From Alkaliphilus flagellatus (lineage in GTDB: Bacteria; Bacillota; Clostridia; Peptostreptococcales; Natronincolaceae): a stretch of DNA of 64,000 nt. The position numbers and the translations under genes are program-made. A model generated the notes under the pieces. The model was not told the DNA's origin. It worked only from the letters and a program-made list of their open reading frames with translations, and searched no databases. The stretch spans positions 838,430 through 902,429 of the forward strand of contig NZ_JAHLQK010000001.1 in NCBI RefSeq assembly GCF_018919215.1, written 5' to 3'. Shown piece after piece: positions 9,458 through 17,673 of this stretch; position 1 is the first letter of the stretch; each line of letters opens with the position of its first letter.

Positions 9458-9504
9458 AAGGATAAAGGATTTGCTTTTTTTATTTAGCATCACCCTTTAT
9501 CCTT
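9458..9504. terminator. Convergent bidirectional terminator
   Basis: A perfect 11-bp inverted repeat (AAGGATAAAGG / CCTTTATCCTT) surrounds a T-run and an inner AGCAAA/TTTGCT stem. The right arm forms the 3' end of the minus-strand gene that ends at 9490. Confidence 0.75.
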
Positions 9505-9768
9505 ATTTTTACCATATTTAATTATATATATTTCCTTAATTAATGATCCTATATCTTTAATACTACTATATCTTACCATACCTTCACAACTAACAATCCC
9601 AAAGATATAACAGACAGCTGTAAAGGGTTTATAATATATTTTATTAAGTAGATATGCCGAGGCACCATATAATAAAATAGCTATTGCCAATGATGATGTA
9701 AGAACTTTAAATATTAAAACTTTTTTATCTAAATCAGTTTTTAATACCATTCTTAGATATTTTTCCAT
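9490..9768 (-). CDS. Putative small membrane protein, possibly 5'-truncated
   Basis: 92 residues from an ATG at 9768, or 86 from a second ATG. Two hydrophobic segments (LTSSLAIAILLYGASAYLL and FTAVCYIFGIVSC) are followed by a charged tail KYGKNKDKG. No family was recognised and no clear ribosome site precedes either ATG. Its start abuts the broken end of an acetyltransferase gene on the other strand, so the gene may have lost its own 5' end in the same rearrangement. Treat it as tentative. Confidence 0.4.
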   Translation of the reverse strand: MEKYLRMVLKTDLDKKVLIFKVLTSSLAIAILLYGASAYLLNKIYYKPFTAVCYIFGIVSCEGMVRYSSIKDIGSLIKEIYIIKYGKNKDKG

Positions 9769-10211
9769 GGGTTGACAATAGCAAGACAGTAGAAGATACG
9801 AGAATATTTATAGAAATGGGTAAAAAATAATTTGCATCAAATAATGGATTCCAGGCAGGGATATGGTATAAGCAAAACCTAGCAGGTATAATTGGTTGCC
9901 ATGGAATGAATTTTGCGAATAGGTCAACAAGCATAGGTTATTGGCTTGGAGAAGGGTATCAAGGTAAAGGAATAATGACAAAAGCAACTAAGGCATTGGT
10001 AGAGTATTTATTAGTAGAATTGAATCTTAATAGAGTGGAAATTAGATGTGCTGAAAATAACTACAAGAGTAGAGCTATTCCTGAAAGATTAGGATTTACT
10101 AATGAAGGAACTTTAAGGGAGACAGAATGGCTTTATGACCATTATGTAGATCATGTTGTTTATGGTATGTTAGCTAGACAGTGGAAAGATATTAGGAATA
10201 CTCAGGTATAG
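9759..10211 (+). pseudogene. RimJ/RimL-type GNAT acetyltransferase remnant
   Basis: In one frame from about 9759 the DNA reads PWVDNSKTVEDTRIF, then IEMGKK, a TAA stop at 9828-9830, and continues FASNNGFQAGIWY through to LARQWKDI. The later part has the acetyl-CoA-binding loop GYWLGEGYQGKGIMTKA and the LNRVEIRC / RLGFTNEGTLRE motifs of ribosomal-protein serine acetyltransferases. The stop replaces a single residue, probably Gln CAA to TAA. The first 30 or so residues of the family are missing, where an unrelated minus-strand frame now lies. An internal ATG at 9906 opens a 101-codon frame lacking the first third of the fold, so function is unlikely. Confidence 0.8.
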
Positions 10212-10372
10212 GAAGTATGTAAGAGTTTAATTGTTTATAAAGTCGTAAAAGATGTAAAATCCAAAGTAAGGATTTTATAGAATATATGGCATAGGATTAA
10301 AAATATGACTTAGGTTTTAATTAGCTTATACTTTGTTCATAATGAATAATTAGTAAATTTGGGAGGTGGATT

Positions 10373-10558
10373 ATGTTTAAAATTGAGCGGATTAAATCAT
10401 TTATACCATTCATAATGGGATTTATAGCCTATAATGTAGTAACAACCATCTTAAATTTACTTGGTAAAAATAAAGAAATAATTAAATATACCACTTTTAT
10501 AATTATAATAATGCTATATATCATTATAAGTTTGTTGTACGAGAAGAATAATGCATAA
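10373..10558 (+). CDS. Small two-helix membrane protein, unknown
   Basis: 61 residues with two hydrophobic segments, IPFIMGFIAYNVVTTILNLL and TTFIIIIMLYIIISLLY, separated by a lysine-rich turn. GGGAGGTGG precedes the ATG. No family was recognised. It lies 50 bp before the ybaK gene, which has its own ribosome site. Confidence 0.6.
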   Translation: MFKIERIKSFIPFIMGFIAYNVVTTILNLLGKNKEIIKYTTFIIIIMLYIIISLLYEKNNA

Positions 10559-10579
10559 TATCTTTTAAAGGAGTAACAG

Positions 10580-10597
10580 ATGAAAAATACGAAGTGA
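10580..10597 (+). other. Five-codon leader reading frame before ybaK
   Basis: AAAGGAG at 10567-10573 is followed by ATG, four sense codons (Met-Lys-Asn-Thr-Lys) and TGA. The stop is 11 bp before the ybaK start, and the ybaK ribosome site (GAGGTGAT) overlaps the stop region. It may be a coupling or attenuating leader, or chance. Confidence 0.35.
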
Positions 10598-10608
10598 GGT
10601 GATGTTAT

Positions 10609-11094
10609 ATGATATATAAAACAAATGTAATGAGAATATTTGATAAAGCGAAAGTAGAATATAAAAGTCATAGTTATGCCAATACAAAAGCTATTAGTGG
10701 GATTGATGTTGCAAATGTTTTAAATCAGAATCCAAATCAAATGTTTAAAACACTTGTAACAGTAGGGAAAACAAATAAATATTATGTGTTCCTGGTTCCA
10801 GTTGCTGATGAACTGGATTTAAAAAAAGCAGCTGATAGTGTTAACGAAAAATCAATCGAAATGTTAAAATCAAAAGATTTATTCTCTATTACAGGATACA
10901 TACATGGAGGATGCTCCCCTATTGGTATGAAAAAAAGTTTCTATACTACGATTGATGAGTCGGCACGTAATTTTGAAACAATCATATTTAGTGCTGGCAA
11001 AATTGGGTATCAGGTTGAGATAAGCCTTGAAGAATTAAAAAAGGTTATTAGCTTTAATTTAGCTTATATTGTTTATTTGAAAAAGGAACAATAA
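10609..11094 (+). CDS. ybaK: Cys-tRNA(Pro)/Cys-tRNA(Cys) deacylase, YbaK/EbsC type
   Basis: 161 residues, the full family length. YbaK clears cysteine mischarged on tRNA-Pro and related tRNAs, in the cytoplasm. The editing domain shows the typical N-terminus KTNVMRIFDKAKVEYKSHSY, the QMFKTLV lysine motif, LVPVADELDLKKAA and YIHGGCSPIGMKK. It starts at an ATG preceded by GAGGTGAT, directly after a five-codon open frame. A small hypothetical gene starts one base after its stop. Confidence 0.95.
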   Translation: MIYKTNVMRIFDKAKVEYKSHSYANTKAISGIDVANVLNQNPNQMFKTLVTVGKTNKYYVFLVPVADELDLKKAADSVNEKSIEMLKSKDLFSITGYIHGGCSPIGMKKSFYTTIDESARNFETIIFSAGKIGYQVEISLEELKKVISFNLAYIVYLKKEQ

Positions 11095-11095
11095 A

Positions 11096-11302
11096 ATGAG
11101 TATAATCTTTATACATGGATATATCACATTATTTATATATTGTGAAGAAGTAAAAGCTGCTACTTGTTTCGTAGTATCATTTAAAGACGTAACAGCTCTA
11201 AAAAGTACAATAGATGTAAACTTTTCAACAATGATAAGTATAAGTGATTATGTATTTGTAGAGTTTGATGAAAAAAAGACTATTTTATATCAGGAAGGTT
11301 GA
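11096..11302 (+). CDS. Hypothetical protein
   Basis: 68 residues beginning one base after the ybaK stop, with AAAGGA 9 bases before the ATG, so translation is plausible. The N-terminal 16 residues are hydrophobic (IIFIHGYITLFIYC). The rest is beta-rich with no motif I recognise. It could be the relic of a longer gene. Confidence 0.4.
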   Translation: MSIIFIHGYITLFIYCEEVKAATCFVVSFKDVTALKSTIDVNFSTMISISDYVFVEFDEKKTILYQEG

Positions 11303-11309
11303 TAATAAT

Positions 11310-11660
11310 ATGCCTTGTGTTGCTCAATTCGGTATTATAGATAAGTTTGAAAAGAATAAAGACTATTCATCTGATTATGAACCCCGAAAATATAACTGTG
11401 TTGCCATTGATGATGATATTTTGAACGATTGGTGGGAAGAATTAACCTTTATGAAAACTTACTTTCATTGCTATAGTAGACCAAATTTTGCACTTGCAAG
11501 ATATGGCGTTACTATTATACCTCCAGAATCATTAGAAACTTTTTATAACATTGTTTCAAAAGATATAAGATCCAAATTATCAGAAGAATTGATTAATTTA
11601 ATGGTATTGCTAAGAACGGCAATATCATTAAATAAATATGTTATACACTATGGTGTATGA
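11310..11660 (+). CDS. Conserved-looking hypothetical protein
   Basis: 116 residues from an ATG with AGGAAGG 11 bases upstream; an in-frame ATG at 11265 lacks a ribosome site. It is soluble, rich in aromatic residues and acidic (DDDILNDWWEELTFMKTY), with a YGVTIIPPESL segment. No catalytic motif or named family was recognised. Confidence 0.6.
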   Translation: MPCVAQFGIIDKFEKNKDYSSDYEPRKYNCVAIDDDILNDWWEELTFMKTYFHCYSRPNFALARYGVTIIPPESLETFYNIVSKDIRSKLSEELINLMVLLRTAISLNKYVIHYGV

Positions 11661-11762
11661 ACTTATTACTAAATTTGTATCATCTTTTTTAGTCGTATTA
11701 AATGAAAATGTGTAAGGTGGTATTTTTTTATTTTACTATTTTTAGCTAATTTACGATAATTT

Positions 11763-11799
11763 TTTACAATATAGTAATATGGTAATATAGTAATATAAT
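11763..11799 (+). promoter_or_regulatory. Promoter of the c-di-GMP-switched operon, built on 8-bp repeats
   Basis: TTTACA at 11763-11768, a 17-bp spacer and TATAGT at 11786-11791; TATAAT at 11794-11799 is an alternative -10. The spacer and -10 consist of three tandem copies of TATAGTAA/TATGGTAA (11770-11793). Confidence 0.6.
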
Positions 11800-11849
11800 G
11801 TAAAGTATGATATTATATTAAAAATAAGATACATATACAAAATACTTAT

Positions 11850-11930
11850 AAATGGCAAACTTACTGAAAGGTAAGGACGCAAAGCCATGGATCTAAAGAA
11901 AATTTTTTCTATGATTGCCAGGTTGCTAAG
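11850..11930 (+). ncRNA. c-di-GMP-I (GEMM) riboswitch
   Basis: The conserved core is present in order: GGCAAAC, a P2 stem capped by a GAAA tetraloop (TTACTGAAAGGTAAG), GACGCAAAGCC, a variable P3 arm around 11888-11913, and GCCAGGTTGCT. This arrangement is specific to class I c-di-GMP aptamers. It lies 100 bp ahead of a KAS III-like gene and upstream of a terminator hairpin, so it probably controls that gene and the following chemoreceptor by transcription termination. Whether ligand turns expression on or off cannot be decided by eye. Confidence 0.92.
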
Positions 11931-11944
11931 TTAAAAGCTATTAC

Positions 11945-11982
11945 AAATAGATGGCCTAGCTTAGGTATGTCTATTTTTTTTA
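11945..11982 (+). terminator. Riboswitch expression-platform terminator
   Basis: An interrupted stem AATAGAT...GTCTATT with inner CCTA/TAGG pairing, ending in eight T. It stands between the aptamer and the first gene. CTAAG at the aptamer's 3' edge (11926-11930) could pair with CTTAG in the hairpin as an alternative fold. Confidence 0.75.
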
Positions 11983-12028
11983 TATTTATAGGTTTAATTA
12001 TCAAAATAATTCAATAGGGGGCAAGGAT

Positions 12029-13033
12029 ATGCGCAAAAATGTACATATCGTTGGAGTAGGGACATATCATCCAACAAAAGAGGTAAGTAACGAATTTATT
12101 ATTAATCATTTTAAAGAATATGGTAATGAAGATCATGTAGAAAACTTGCTTAATAAGTTAGGTAGAAAAACCAGAAAGCAGACATTAGGAAATGAAAATA
12201 GTATCGATATGGGGGTTAAGGCTGCAGAAAAAGCTTTAACAGATGCAGGGCTTAATCCTGAGGATATTGATATGATCATATCAGCAACAGATACCCCTGA
12301 ATATTTAATGCCCACATGTGCATTGATTATCAGAAATAAGTTAAAAGCTAAAAATGCATCTAGTGTGTTTGATATGAATAATAATTGTGTAGGCATGGTT
12401 AATGCAATGGATGTAGCAAGTCGATATTTAAAAACAGATGAAAAATATAAGAGAGTTTTAGTTGTTGGATCTGTATTAGTTAGTCCTTTTGCACGAGAAG
12501 ATGACATGGTTACCTACTCCATCGTAGGAGATGGTGCTGCTGCAGTTATATTAGAAGTGAGAGAAGAGGAAGAAATAAGAGGTATGCTAGGCTCTAGAAT
12601 GTATACTGATGATGACTATAATAACACCATAAGATTTCCGACTTGTGGTTTATTAAATATTTCGAAGGATAGTTTAACTTCCTATCATAGGAAAATGGAA
12701 TGGATACCTTTTGATTTTAGCTTCCTTGCTGATAAATGGTCAGAACTAATAATCAAATTACTAGAAGAATATAATTACCAACCAAGAGATGTTTCCCATT
12801 ATTTTATGTCACAATTTTCAAAGGAGGATATAAAAGTTACCTTAGAAAAATTAGGGGCAAAAATGAGACAAGCTACTTTTGTTGCGGATAAATATGGTTA
12901 TAACGGCAGCGCCAGTCCTATTATAGCATTAAATGATAGACTGAAAAAAGAAGCCTTTAAAAAAGATGAGATTATTATATTTTGCTCTGTTGCAGCAGGA
13001 TATACTATGGAAGCTTTGCTCTATAAATGGTAA
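12029..13033 (+). CDS. Ketoacyl-ACP synthase III-like protein with altered active site
   Basis: 334 residues of the thiolase fold, KAS III/FabH superfamily. The nucleophilic Cys is Cys120 in [10 protein letters not shown], and the GDGAAAVIL and [10 protein letters not shown] segments are conserved. FabH has HQAN in its catalytic His region; here the aligned stretch reads MSQFS, and the usual KYGN Asn is shifted (KYGYN). Normal decarboxylative condensation is therefore doubtful, and acyl transfer or another reaction is possible. The gene sits behind a c-di-GMP riboswitch, and its stop overlaps the upstream region of a chemoreceptor gene. A ribosome site (AGGGGG) precedes the ATG. Confidence 0.85.
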   Translation: MRKNVHIVGVGTYHPTKEVSNEFIINHFKEYGNEDHVENLLNKLGRKTRKQTLGNENSIDMGVKAAEKALTDAGLNPEDIDMIISATDTPEYLMPTCALIIRNKLKAKNASSVFDMNNNCVGMVNAMDVASRYLKTDEKYKRVLVVGSVLVSPFAREDDMVTYSIVGDGAAAVILEVREEEEIRGMLGSRMYTDDDYNNTIRFPTCGLLNISKDSLTSYHRKMEWIPFDFSFLADKWSELIIKLLEEYNYQPRDVSHYFMSQFSKEDIKVTLEKLGAKMRQATFVADKYGYNGSASPIIALNDRLKKEAFKKDEIIIFCSVAAGYTMEALLYKW

Positions 13034-13065
13034 TAGAGCAAAGTGACACTCAGAAAGGAGATATT

Positions 13066-14598
13066 ATGTTAAATAATACAAATACAATTGTTGATTATCA
13101 GAAAAAAACACTGAAGGTTGTATTAATTATTTATTCGATTAGTGGATTCATGGCTATGCTAGCTTTTTCTTTGATGAAATATCTTGGACTATATGATTCA
13201 ATTCAATGGGGATCTCTTGGTATATTTGGTATATTAATTACCATAGAAACTATTCTTTTTTTTATTCTGCATAAAAGAACAGTCGTTAATGAAAATTTTA
13301 ACGAGAAAATCTTTAAGCAGTTAAAGGTATTGATATTTATATTAACTTTTGTGAATTATCTTTACTTAGTATTTATGGTTCCATCTAAGGAGCTTTGGAT
13401 GAGTGTATTTTATTTTATTATATTAGGTGCTTTATTTTTAGATCTTAAACTAAATATTGCCTTTATTGTTACCGGCATGCTATGCCAGGTTATAATATTT
13501 AAATTGTATCCAATTGCTTTACCGGGACAAGAAGTTTTTCTGCAAGAGATGATTATAAGAATAATTGTGATTACTCTTACTTCATTTGGAATTTTCATCT
13601 TTACTTTTTTCGCTTCAAGACTACTAAATGAAATTGAAAAAAATGAAGAAGACCTTAGAAATAATAATAAAAAAACACTACATATTCTTGAGAAAACTGC
13701 ACATTTTGCTAATACTTTATTAGATGCAAGTGATATGGTATCATCTATTGCTGAAGAAGAAAGTAGTTCTATGCAAGAGATAGCGTATACTAGTCAACAG
13801 GTGTTAAACTCAAATAATGAGATATTGGATAAATCTAAAGAAAATAATAACAGCCTTCAAAATTTATTAGAAGGAACCGAGATAATTTCAAGTGAGCTAA
13901 AAAACACTGAAAATTCATCCTTGGCACTGATGGCCTTATCCAGTGAAAATGAAAAATCTTTAAATGAAGCACTAAAAATGATGGATAACACGAAAGAAAG
14001 TATCGCATTTACATTTGATGTGGCTAAAAAACTAAAGGATAAAGCTAAAAAAGTAGATGAAATTCTATTAATTATTGGTAATATTGCGGAGCAAACAAAT
14101 CTATTGGCATTAAATGCATCTATTGAAGCAGCAAGGGCTGGAGAATTAGGTAAAGGATTTGCAGTTGTTGCTAATGAAATTAGAAAACTAGCTGAAAATA
14201 CAAAACAATCATTAGATGATGTTGTAGGGATTACAGATGAGCTTAAGACCAATATTGTAGATATAGAGGATTTAATGACTAATAATAATGAACAAATCAT
14301 CAATAGCGATAATGCTATTGATCACACAGTAGAGAATGTAAAGAGTATGATAGATGACCTTAAAAGCTTTACAAAGTCAATAGTGGATATTAATACCATT
14401 ATAAATAAACAACTTGAAGAAACAAGAAATATTGTAGGGTTTAATGAAAGAATATATGGTATAACAGAAAGTGCTATCAATGAATTCAATCACTTGAGTC
14501 AATCATTTAAACAAAGTGCTGCTATGAGTCAAGAACTATCAGCTAATGCTGAAAATTTAAATGGTATTGCATTACAAATGAATGAATTGATTAAATAA
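13066..14598 (+). CDS. Methyl-accepting chemotaxis protein, polytopic, HAMP-less
   Basis: 510 residues. Six hydrophobic segments fill the first 190 residues, with hardly any extracellular domain. A coiled coil and the MCP signalling tip follow ([34 protein letters not shown]). No HAMP region is evident between the membrane part and the signalling domain. The ATG at 13066 has AAAGGAG 5-6 bases upstream. It follows the KAS III-like gene by 32 bp and shares its riboswitch-controlled transcript. It probably senses a membrane-related signal and signals to CheA, but no che genes are nearby. Confidence 0.92.
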   Translation: MLNNTNTIVDYQKKTLKVVLIIYSISGFMAMLAFSLMKYLGLYDSIQWGSLGIFGILITIETILFFILHKRTVVNENFNEKIFKQLKVLIFILTFVNYLYLVFMVPSKELWMSVFYFIILGALFLDLKLNIAFIVTGMLCQVIIFKLYPIALPGQEVFLQEMIIRIIVITLTSFGIFIFTFFASRLLNEIEKNEEDLRNNNKKTLHILEKTAHFANTLLDASDMVSSIAEEESSSMQEIAYTSQQVLNSNNEILDKSKENNNSLQNLLEGTEIISSELKNTENSSLALMALSSENEKSLNEALKMMDNTKESIAFTFDVAKKLKDKAKKVDEILLIIGNIAEQTNLLALNASIEAARAGELGKGFAVVANEIRKLAENTKQSLDDVVGITDELKTNIVDIEDLMTNNNEQIINSDNAIDHTVENVKSMIDDLKSFTKSIVDINTIINKQLEETRNIVGFNERIYGITESAINEFNHLSQSFKQSAAMSQELSANAENLNGIALQMNELIK

Positions 14599-14612
14599 AA
14601 ATATTTTAAAAT

Positions 14613-14649
14613 ACCACTTCTACAAGGATCTAGGGGTGGTGTCTTTTTA
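14613..14649 (+). terminator. Terminator after the chemoreceptor gene
   Basis: A 10-bp stem ACCACTTCTA / TAGGGGTGGT and a T-run. It is almost identical to the tRNA-Thr terminator at 7856-7891, including the loop AAGGATC. Confidence 0.88.
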
Positions 14650-14743
14650 TTTGATTTACCAAGTTTCTTTAGTGAAAATTTGTACTTGTTAGAAAAAAGG
14701 TATAATATAATTAGGTAATATAAAACATCTAAGGAGGGCTAAT

Positions 14744-16012
14744 ATGTTTGTAAAGAAGAAAGTTAGTTTGATATTAATAATCTCTATGATTATCATATTA
14801 CTATTTGGTTGTGCAGAAGCTGGTAAAAGTCCAATAGCAAAAGAGGAAGAGGTATCCCCTAAAGTTGTTGATGGTGAAGAATCAGTAGGTTTAAAAGTTC
14901 ACTTTATTGACGTTGGGCAGGGAAGTTCAGCTTTTATTGTTGGAGCAGATGGTAAAACAATGCTTTATGATGCAGGTGGAGATGACGAGAATTCAGGAAG
15001 AATTATTGTTGATTACATTAAAGAGATCGGATATGAACATATTGATGTAGCTGTATTCACTCATCCCCATGCAGATCATATTAATGGAGCGCCTACGGTG
15101 TTTAAAGAATTAAAAGTAGGTTCAGTATATTACCCTAAAGCTACTCATACTACAAGAACCTTTGAGAACTTTGTAGAGGCAGTTAGCAAGGCAGGACTTA
15201 AATTTAAAACTGCTAAAGCTGGAGTTGAAATACCCTTTGGAGAAACAAATGCTGTTTTAGTAGCACCAATATCTGAGCAATATGAAAACTTAAACGATTA
15301 TAGTGCAACAGTTAAGCTTACATGGGAGGATACCTCTGTATTGTTAACTGGTGATATAGAAAAAACATCTGAAAATGAGATGATAGGTAGTAAACAAGAT
15401 TTGGATATAGATTTATTATTTGTGCCACATCATGGATCAAATTCTTCTACAACAGATGGGTTTTTAGATAAAACAACACCCGATTATGCAGTGATATCCT
15501 CTGGGAAGGATAATTCCTATGGACATCCGCACCGTGAAGTAGTAAATCGTCTTAACAAAAAAAATATTAAAATATACAATACAGCTGAAGTTGGTACTGT
15601 AATTGCTACATTAGATGGAGAAAAAATTGAGATTGATACTGTTGGAAAGAAACATGTAAATGATCAAGGGAGTAATAAAAATGGAAGTAGTAATAAAGTA
15701 GCAAATGATAAGATTGAGATGTTAGATGTAGCAGCATCAATCAGCGACCCTAAGCCAAAGCAAAATTCGAGTGTAGTTTTAACTGCTAAAGTAACTTCAG
15801 ATGGTAAGCCAGTTGAGGGTGCTAAAGTAAAAATACTGAACCATTATAAATCTAAAACAACTCCATATGAGGGAGTAACTGATAAAAATGGGGTAGCAGA
15901 AATATCATATGAAATTGGTAGAGCAAGTATTGACTTTGAGGTAAAGGTAGATGTTACAGTCGTAAAGGATAATTTAGAAACAAAAACTCAAGTATCGTTT
16001 ACACCACAGTAA
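14744..16012 (+). CDS. ComEC/Rec2-like MBL-fold lipoprotein with Ig-like tail
   Basis: 422 residues. A lipoprotein signal peptide ends in LLFGC (Cys23), so the protein is extracytoplasmic and lipid-anchored. Residues 45-300 form the metallo-beta-lactamase domain of the ComEC C-terminus (HFIDVGQGSSAFI, THPHADHING, LLTGDIE, VPHHGSNSS, SYGHPH). The last 100 residues resemble a bacterial Ig-like/invasin-type domain (VVLTAKVTSDGKPVEGAKV). Related domains in ComEC are proposed nucleases acting on incoming DNA; the substrate here is unproven. A DUF3006 gene follows 20 bp later, a frequent partner of such MBL proteins. Confidence 0.9.
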   Translation: MFVKKKVSLILIISMIIILLFGCAEAGKSPIAKEEEVSPKVVDGEESVGLKVHFIDVGQGSSAFIVGADGKTMLYDAGGDDENSGRIIVDYIKEIGYEHIDVAVFTHPHADHINGAPTVFKELKVGSVYYPKATHTTRTFENFVEAVSKAGLKFKTAKAGVEIPFGETNAVLVAPISEQYENLNDYSATVKLTWEDTSVLLTGDIEKTSENEMIGSKQDLDIDLLFVPHHGSNSSTTDGFLDKTTPDYAVISSGKDNSYGHPHREVVNRLNKKNIKIYNTAEVGTVIATLDGEKIEIDTVGKKHVNDQGSNKNGSSNKVANDKIEMLDVAASISDPKPKQNSSVVLTAKVTSDGKPVEGAKVKILNHYKSKTTPYEGVTDKNGVAEISYEIGRASIDFEVKVDVTVVKDNLETKTQVSFTPQ

Positions 16013-16032
16013 AAAGGAGATGGGGAAAACTT

Positions 16033-16242
16033 ATGATTATATTAGATAGATTTGAAGGGGATTATGCAGTTATTGAAATAGATGGAGAAATGGTAGATGT
16101 AGAAAGGTGTCTAGTAGATGAGGAAGTAAAAGAAGGAGATGTCTTAACTATAATAGATGGAATATACTATAGAGATGATCAAGCTACTAAAAAGAGAAAG
16201 CAATATATAGAAGATAAATTTAAGGATATGTGGGAAGATTAG
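16033..16242 (+). CDS. DUF3006 family protein
   Basis: 69 residues. The beta-strand pattern ILDRFEGDYAVIEIDGE is followed by an acidic middle and a basic helical tail, typical of DUF3006. Members are of unknown function and commonly sit next to ComEC-like MBL proteins, as here. An operon terminator follows 12 bp after the stop. Confidence 0.85.
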   Translation: MIILDRFEGDYAVIEIDGEMVDVERCLVDEEVKEGDVLTIIDGIYYRDDQATKKRKQYIEDKFKDMWED

Positions 16243-16254
16243 TTTGCTATCTGA

Positions 16255-16279
16255 GATCGAGGACACTCGGTCTTTTTTA
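16255..16279 (+). terminator. Terminator of the MBL-DUF3006 operon
   Basis: GATCGAG/CTCGGTC stem with one GU pair, a 4-nt loop and seven T. Confidence 0.9.
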
Positions 16280-16311
16280 TTGCTATATTGGAGTGTTGTT
16301 TTTAGCACAAT

Positions 16312-16337
16312 AAAGGTAACCTCAACGGGTTACCTTT
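16312..16337. terminator. Inverted repeat at the 3' end of blaR
   Basis: A perfect 10-bp stem AAAGGTAACC / GGTTACCTTT with a 6-nt loop, 29 bp downstream of the minus-strand blaR stop. Its T-tract is weak, so it is a terminator candidate only. Confidence 0.6.
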
Positions 16338-16365
16338 ACTCCATTATAGAACTACAAAGATATTA

Positions 16366-17673
16366 TTATCTCCAGCCTGTTAATTCTGTAAACTCATCTT
16401 TAGTAATCTCGTAAATTTTTTCTATCTCACCGTTAGAATTCCTTTCTACATTTAAGAATATACCAACACCTAGAGCATTACTATTTTGTAAAAGTTTTCT
16501 ACCGTCTTCATCATATAGTATCCAAATTTCTTTATCGCCAAAATAAAAACTGTTTTCTTTTTCATTAAAGCTGATGTCATTTTTACCTACATACTGATAA
16601 AAGTAATTGTGAAATTTATCAGGATATATACTTTGAGTAACAAATTCCATTACATAATCATCATAATTAATATCATTTGTTTTTTCATTATGATTATTAA
16701 ATGCAAAAACTACACCTGAAAAAGTTGTTATTACCATTACTAAACTTAAAACGATTAACCCAGTTTTTCTCTTTTTTGTATTTACTATATTTTGAAATCT
16801 TCTTTTCATATTATGAGCACCTCCATAAAAATTTGTGGAAAACACTGTATAAATATTTGAGTTCTGAATAATTATCTTCATAATAGTTTCTGCATAAATT
16901 TTTCTACTTTTTAAATCACTCCTTTGCAGTACCTTTTCATCACATGAAGCCTCAAGATCATAATTTGCCCGTTTCACCATTATGTAAATAATAGGATTAA
17001 ACCAGTGAAGCGCATTTGCGATCGTAAGTAGTAGCTTATACCAAATATCATGTCTTTTATAATGTATAAGCTCGTGCTGGAGAATAAATCTTAATTCCAT
17101 TGCATCAAAATCTTTTATAGGCAATACAATCATAGGTTTTATAAATCCTATAAGCATTGGACTTTTTATGTTGTGGCATTTAAATATTTTTATTTTACTG
17201 TCAATATTAAGTTCACTACATATATCACTCAATATAGCTTTTATTTCATCTGATATTACGGGACTGCGCCAACGATCTAAATTTTTCTTATAGATAAAAT
17301 AGGATACTATGTTAAATACTAAAAATATTACGGCTCCTAGAAGCCATGCAGATATTATTACAGAATCTGTAAGAGTATAAGTATTTGTAATATTTTCTAT
17401 GCTTTTTTCTGCAAAAACATTTGGAGTAACAGACGCTGTATTTAAAATAGGTTTTTGTAGATTAGTTTGTGGCAATAGTACACTTACTATTGGTGATGAA
17501 GTAGCGATATTAAAAGGTATTATAAGCCTTAAAGATATAATCAGCCACATTAAATATTTAAATTTTGAAGTATACTTTTTATCAAATACTTTTGAAAGTA
17601 ATAAAAGTATTAATATAATAAATGACATAGAAACAGTTATTTCCATTATGCTAAAAAACATGTTACTAATCAT
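16366..17673 (-). CDS. BlaR1/MecR1-like M56 metallopeptidase antirepressor
   Basis: 435 residues. About four N-terminal hydrophobic segments surround a cytosolic M56 zinc peptidase domain with HELIH and the distal Glu region (YDLEASCDEKVL). After another transmembrane helix (about 305-325) comes a roughly 110-residue extracytoplasmic tail. That tail is much shorter than, and unlike, the penicillin-binding domain of true BlaR1, so the inducer may not be a beta-lactam. The gene overlaps the BlaI-like repressor gene by 8 bp. The pair probably works as a sensor protease that destroys its repressor. Confidence 0.88.
   Translation of the reverse strand: MISNMFFSIMEITVSMSFIILILLLLSKVFDKKYTSKFKYLMWLIISLRLIIPFNIATSSPIVSVLLPQTNLQKPILNTASVTPNVFAEKSIENITNTYTLTDSVIISAWLLGAVIFLVFNIVSYFIYKKNLDRWRSPVISDEIKAILSDICSELNIDSKIKIFKCHNIKSPMLIGFIKPMIVLPIKDFDAMELRFILQHELIHYKRHDIWYKLLLTIANALHWFNPIIYIMVKRANYDLEASCDEKVLQRSDLKSRKIYAETIMKIIIQNSNIYTVFSTNFYGGAHNMKRRFQNIVNTKKRKTGLIVLSLVMVITTFSGVVFAFNNHNEKTNDINYDDYVMEFVTQSIYPDKFHNYFYQYVGKNDISFNEKENSFYFGDKEIWILYDEDGRKLLQNSNALGVGIFLNVERNSNGEIEKIYEITKDEFTELTGWR

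Noticed and set aside
9734-9934. 66-codon minus frame over the acetyltransferase remnant
   Set aside because: It is antisense to recognisable acetyltransferase sequence and overlaps another minus frame; no start signals.
13857-14303. 148-codon frame antisense to the chemoreceptor signalling domain
   Set aside because: Ser/Ile/Leu-rich sequence is what the reverse complement of a coiled-coil gene gives; the sense strand is clearly coding.
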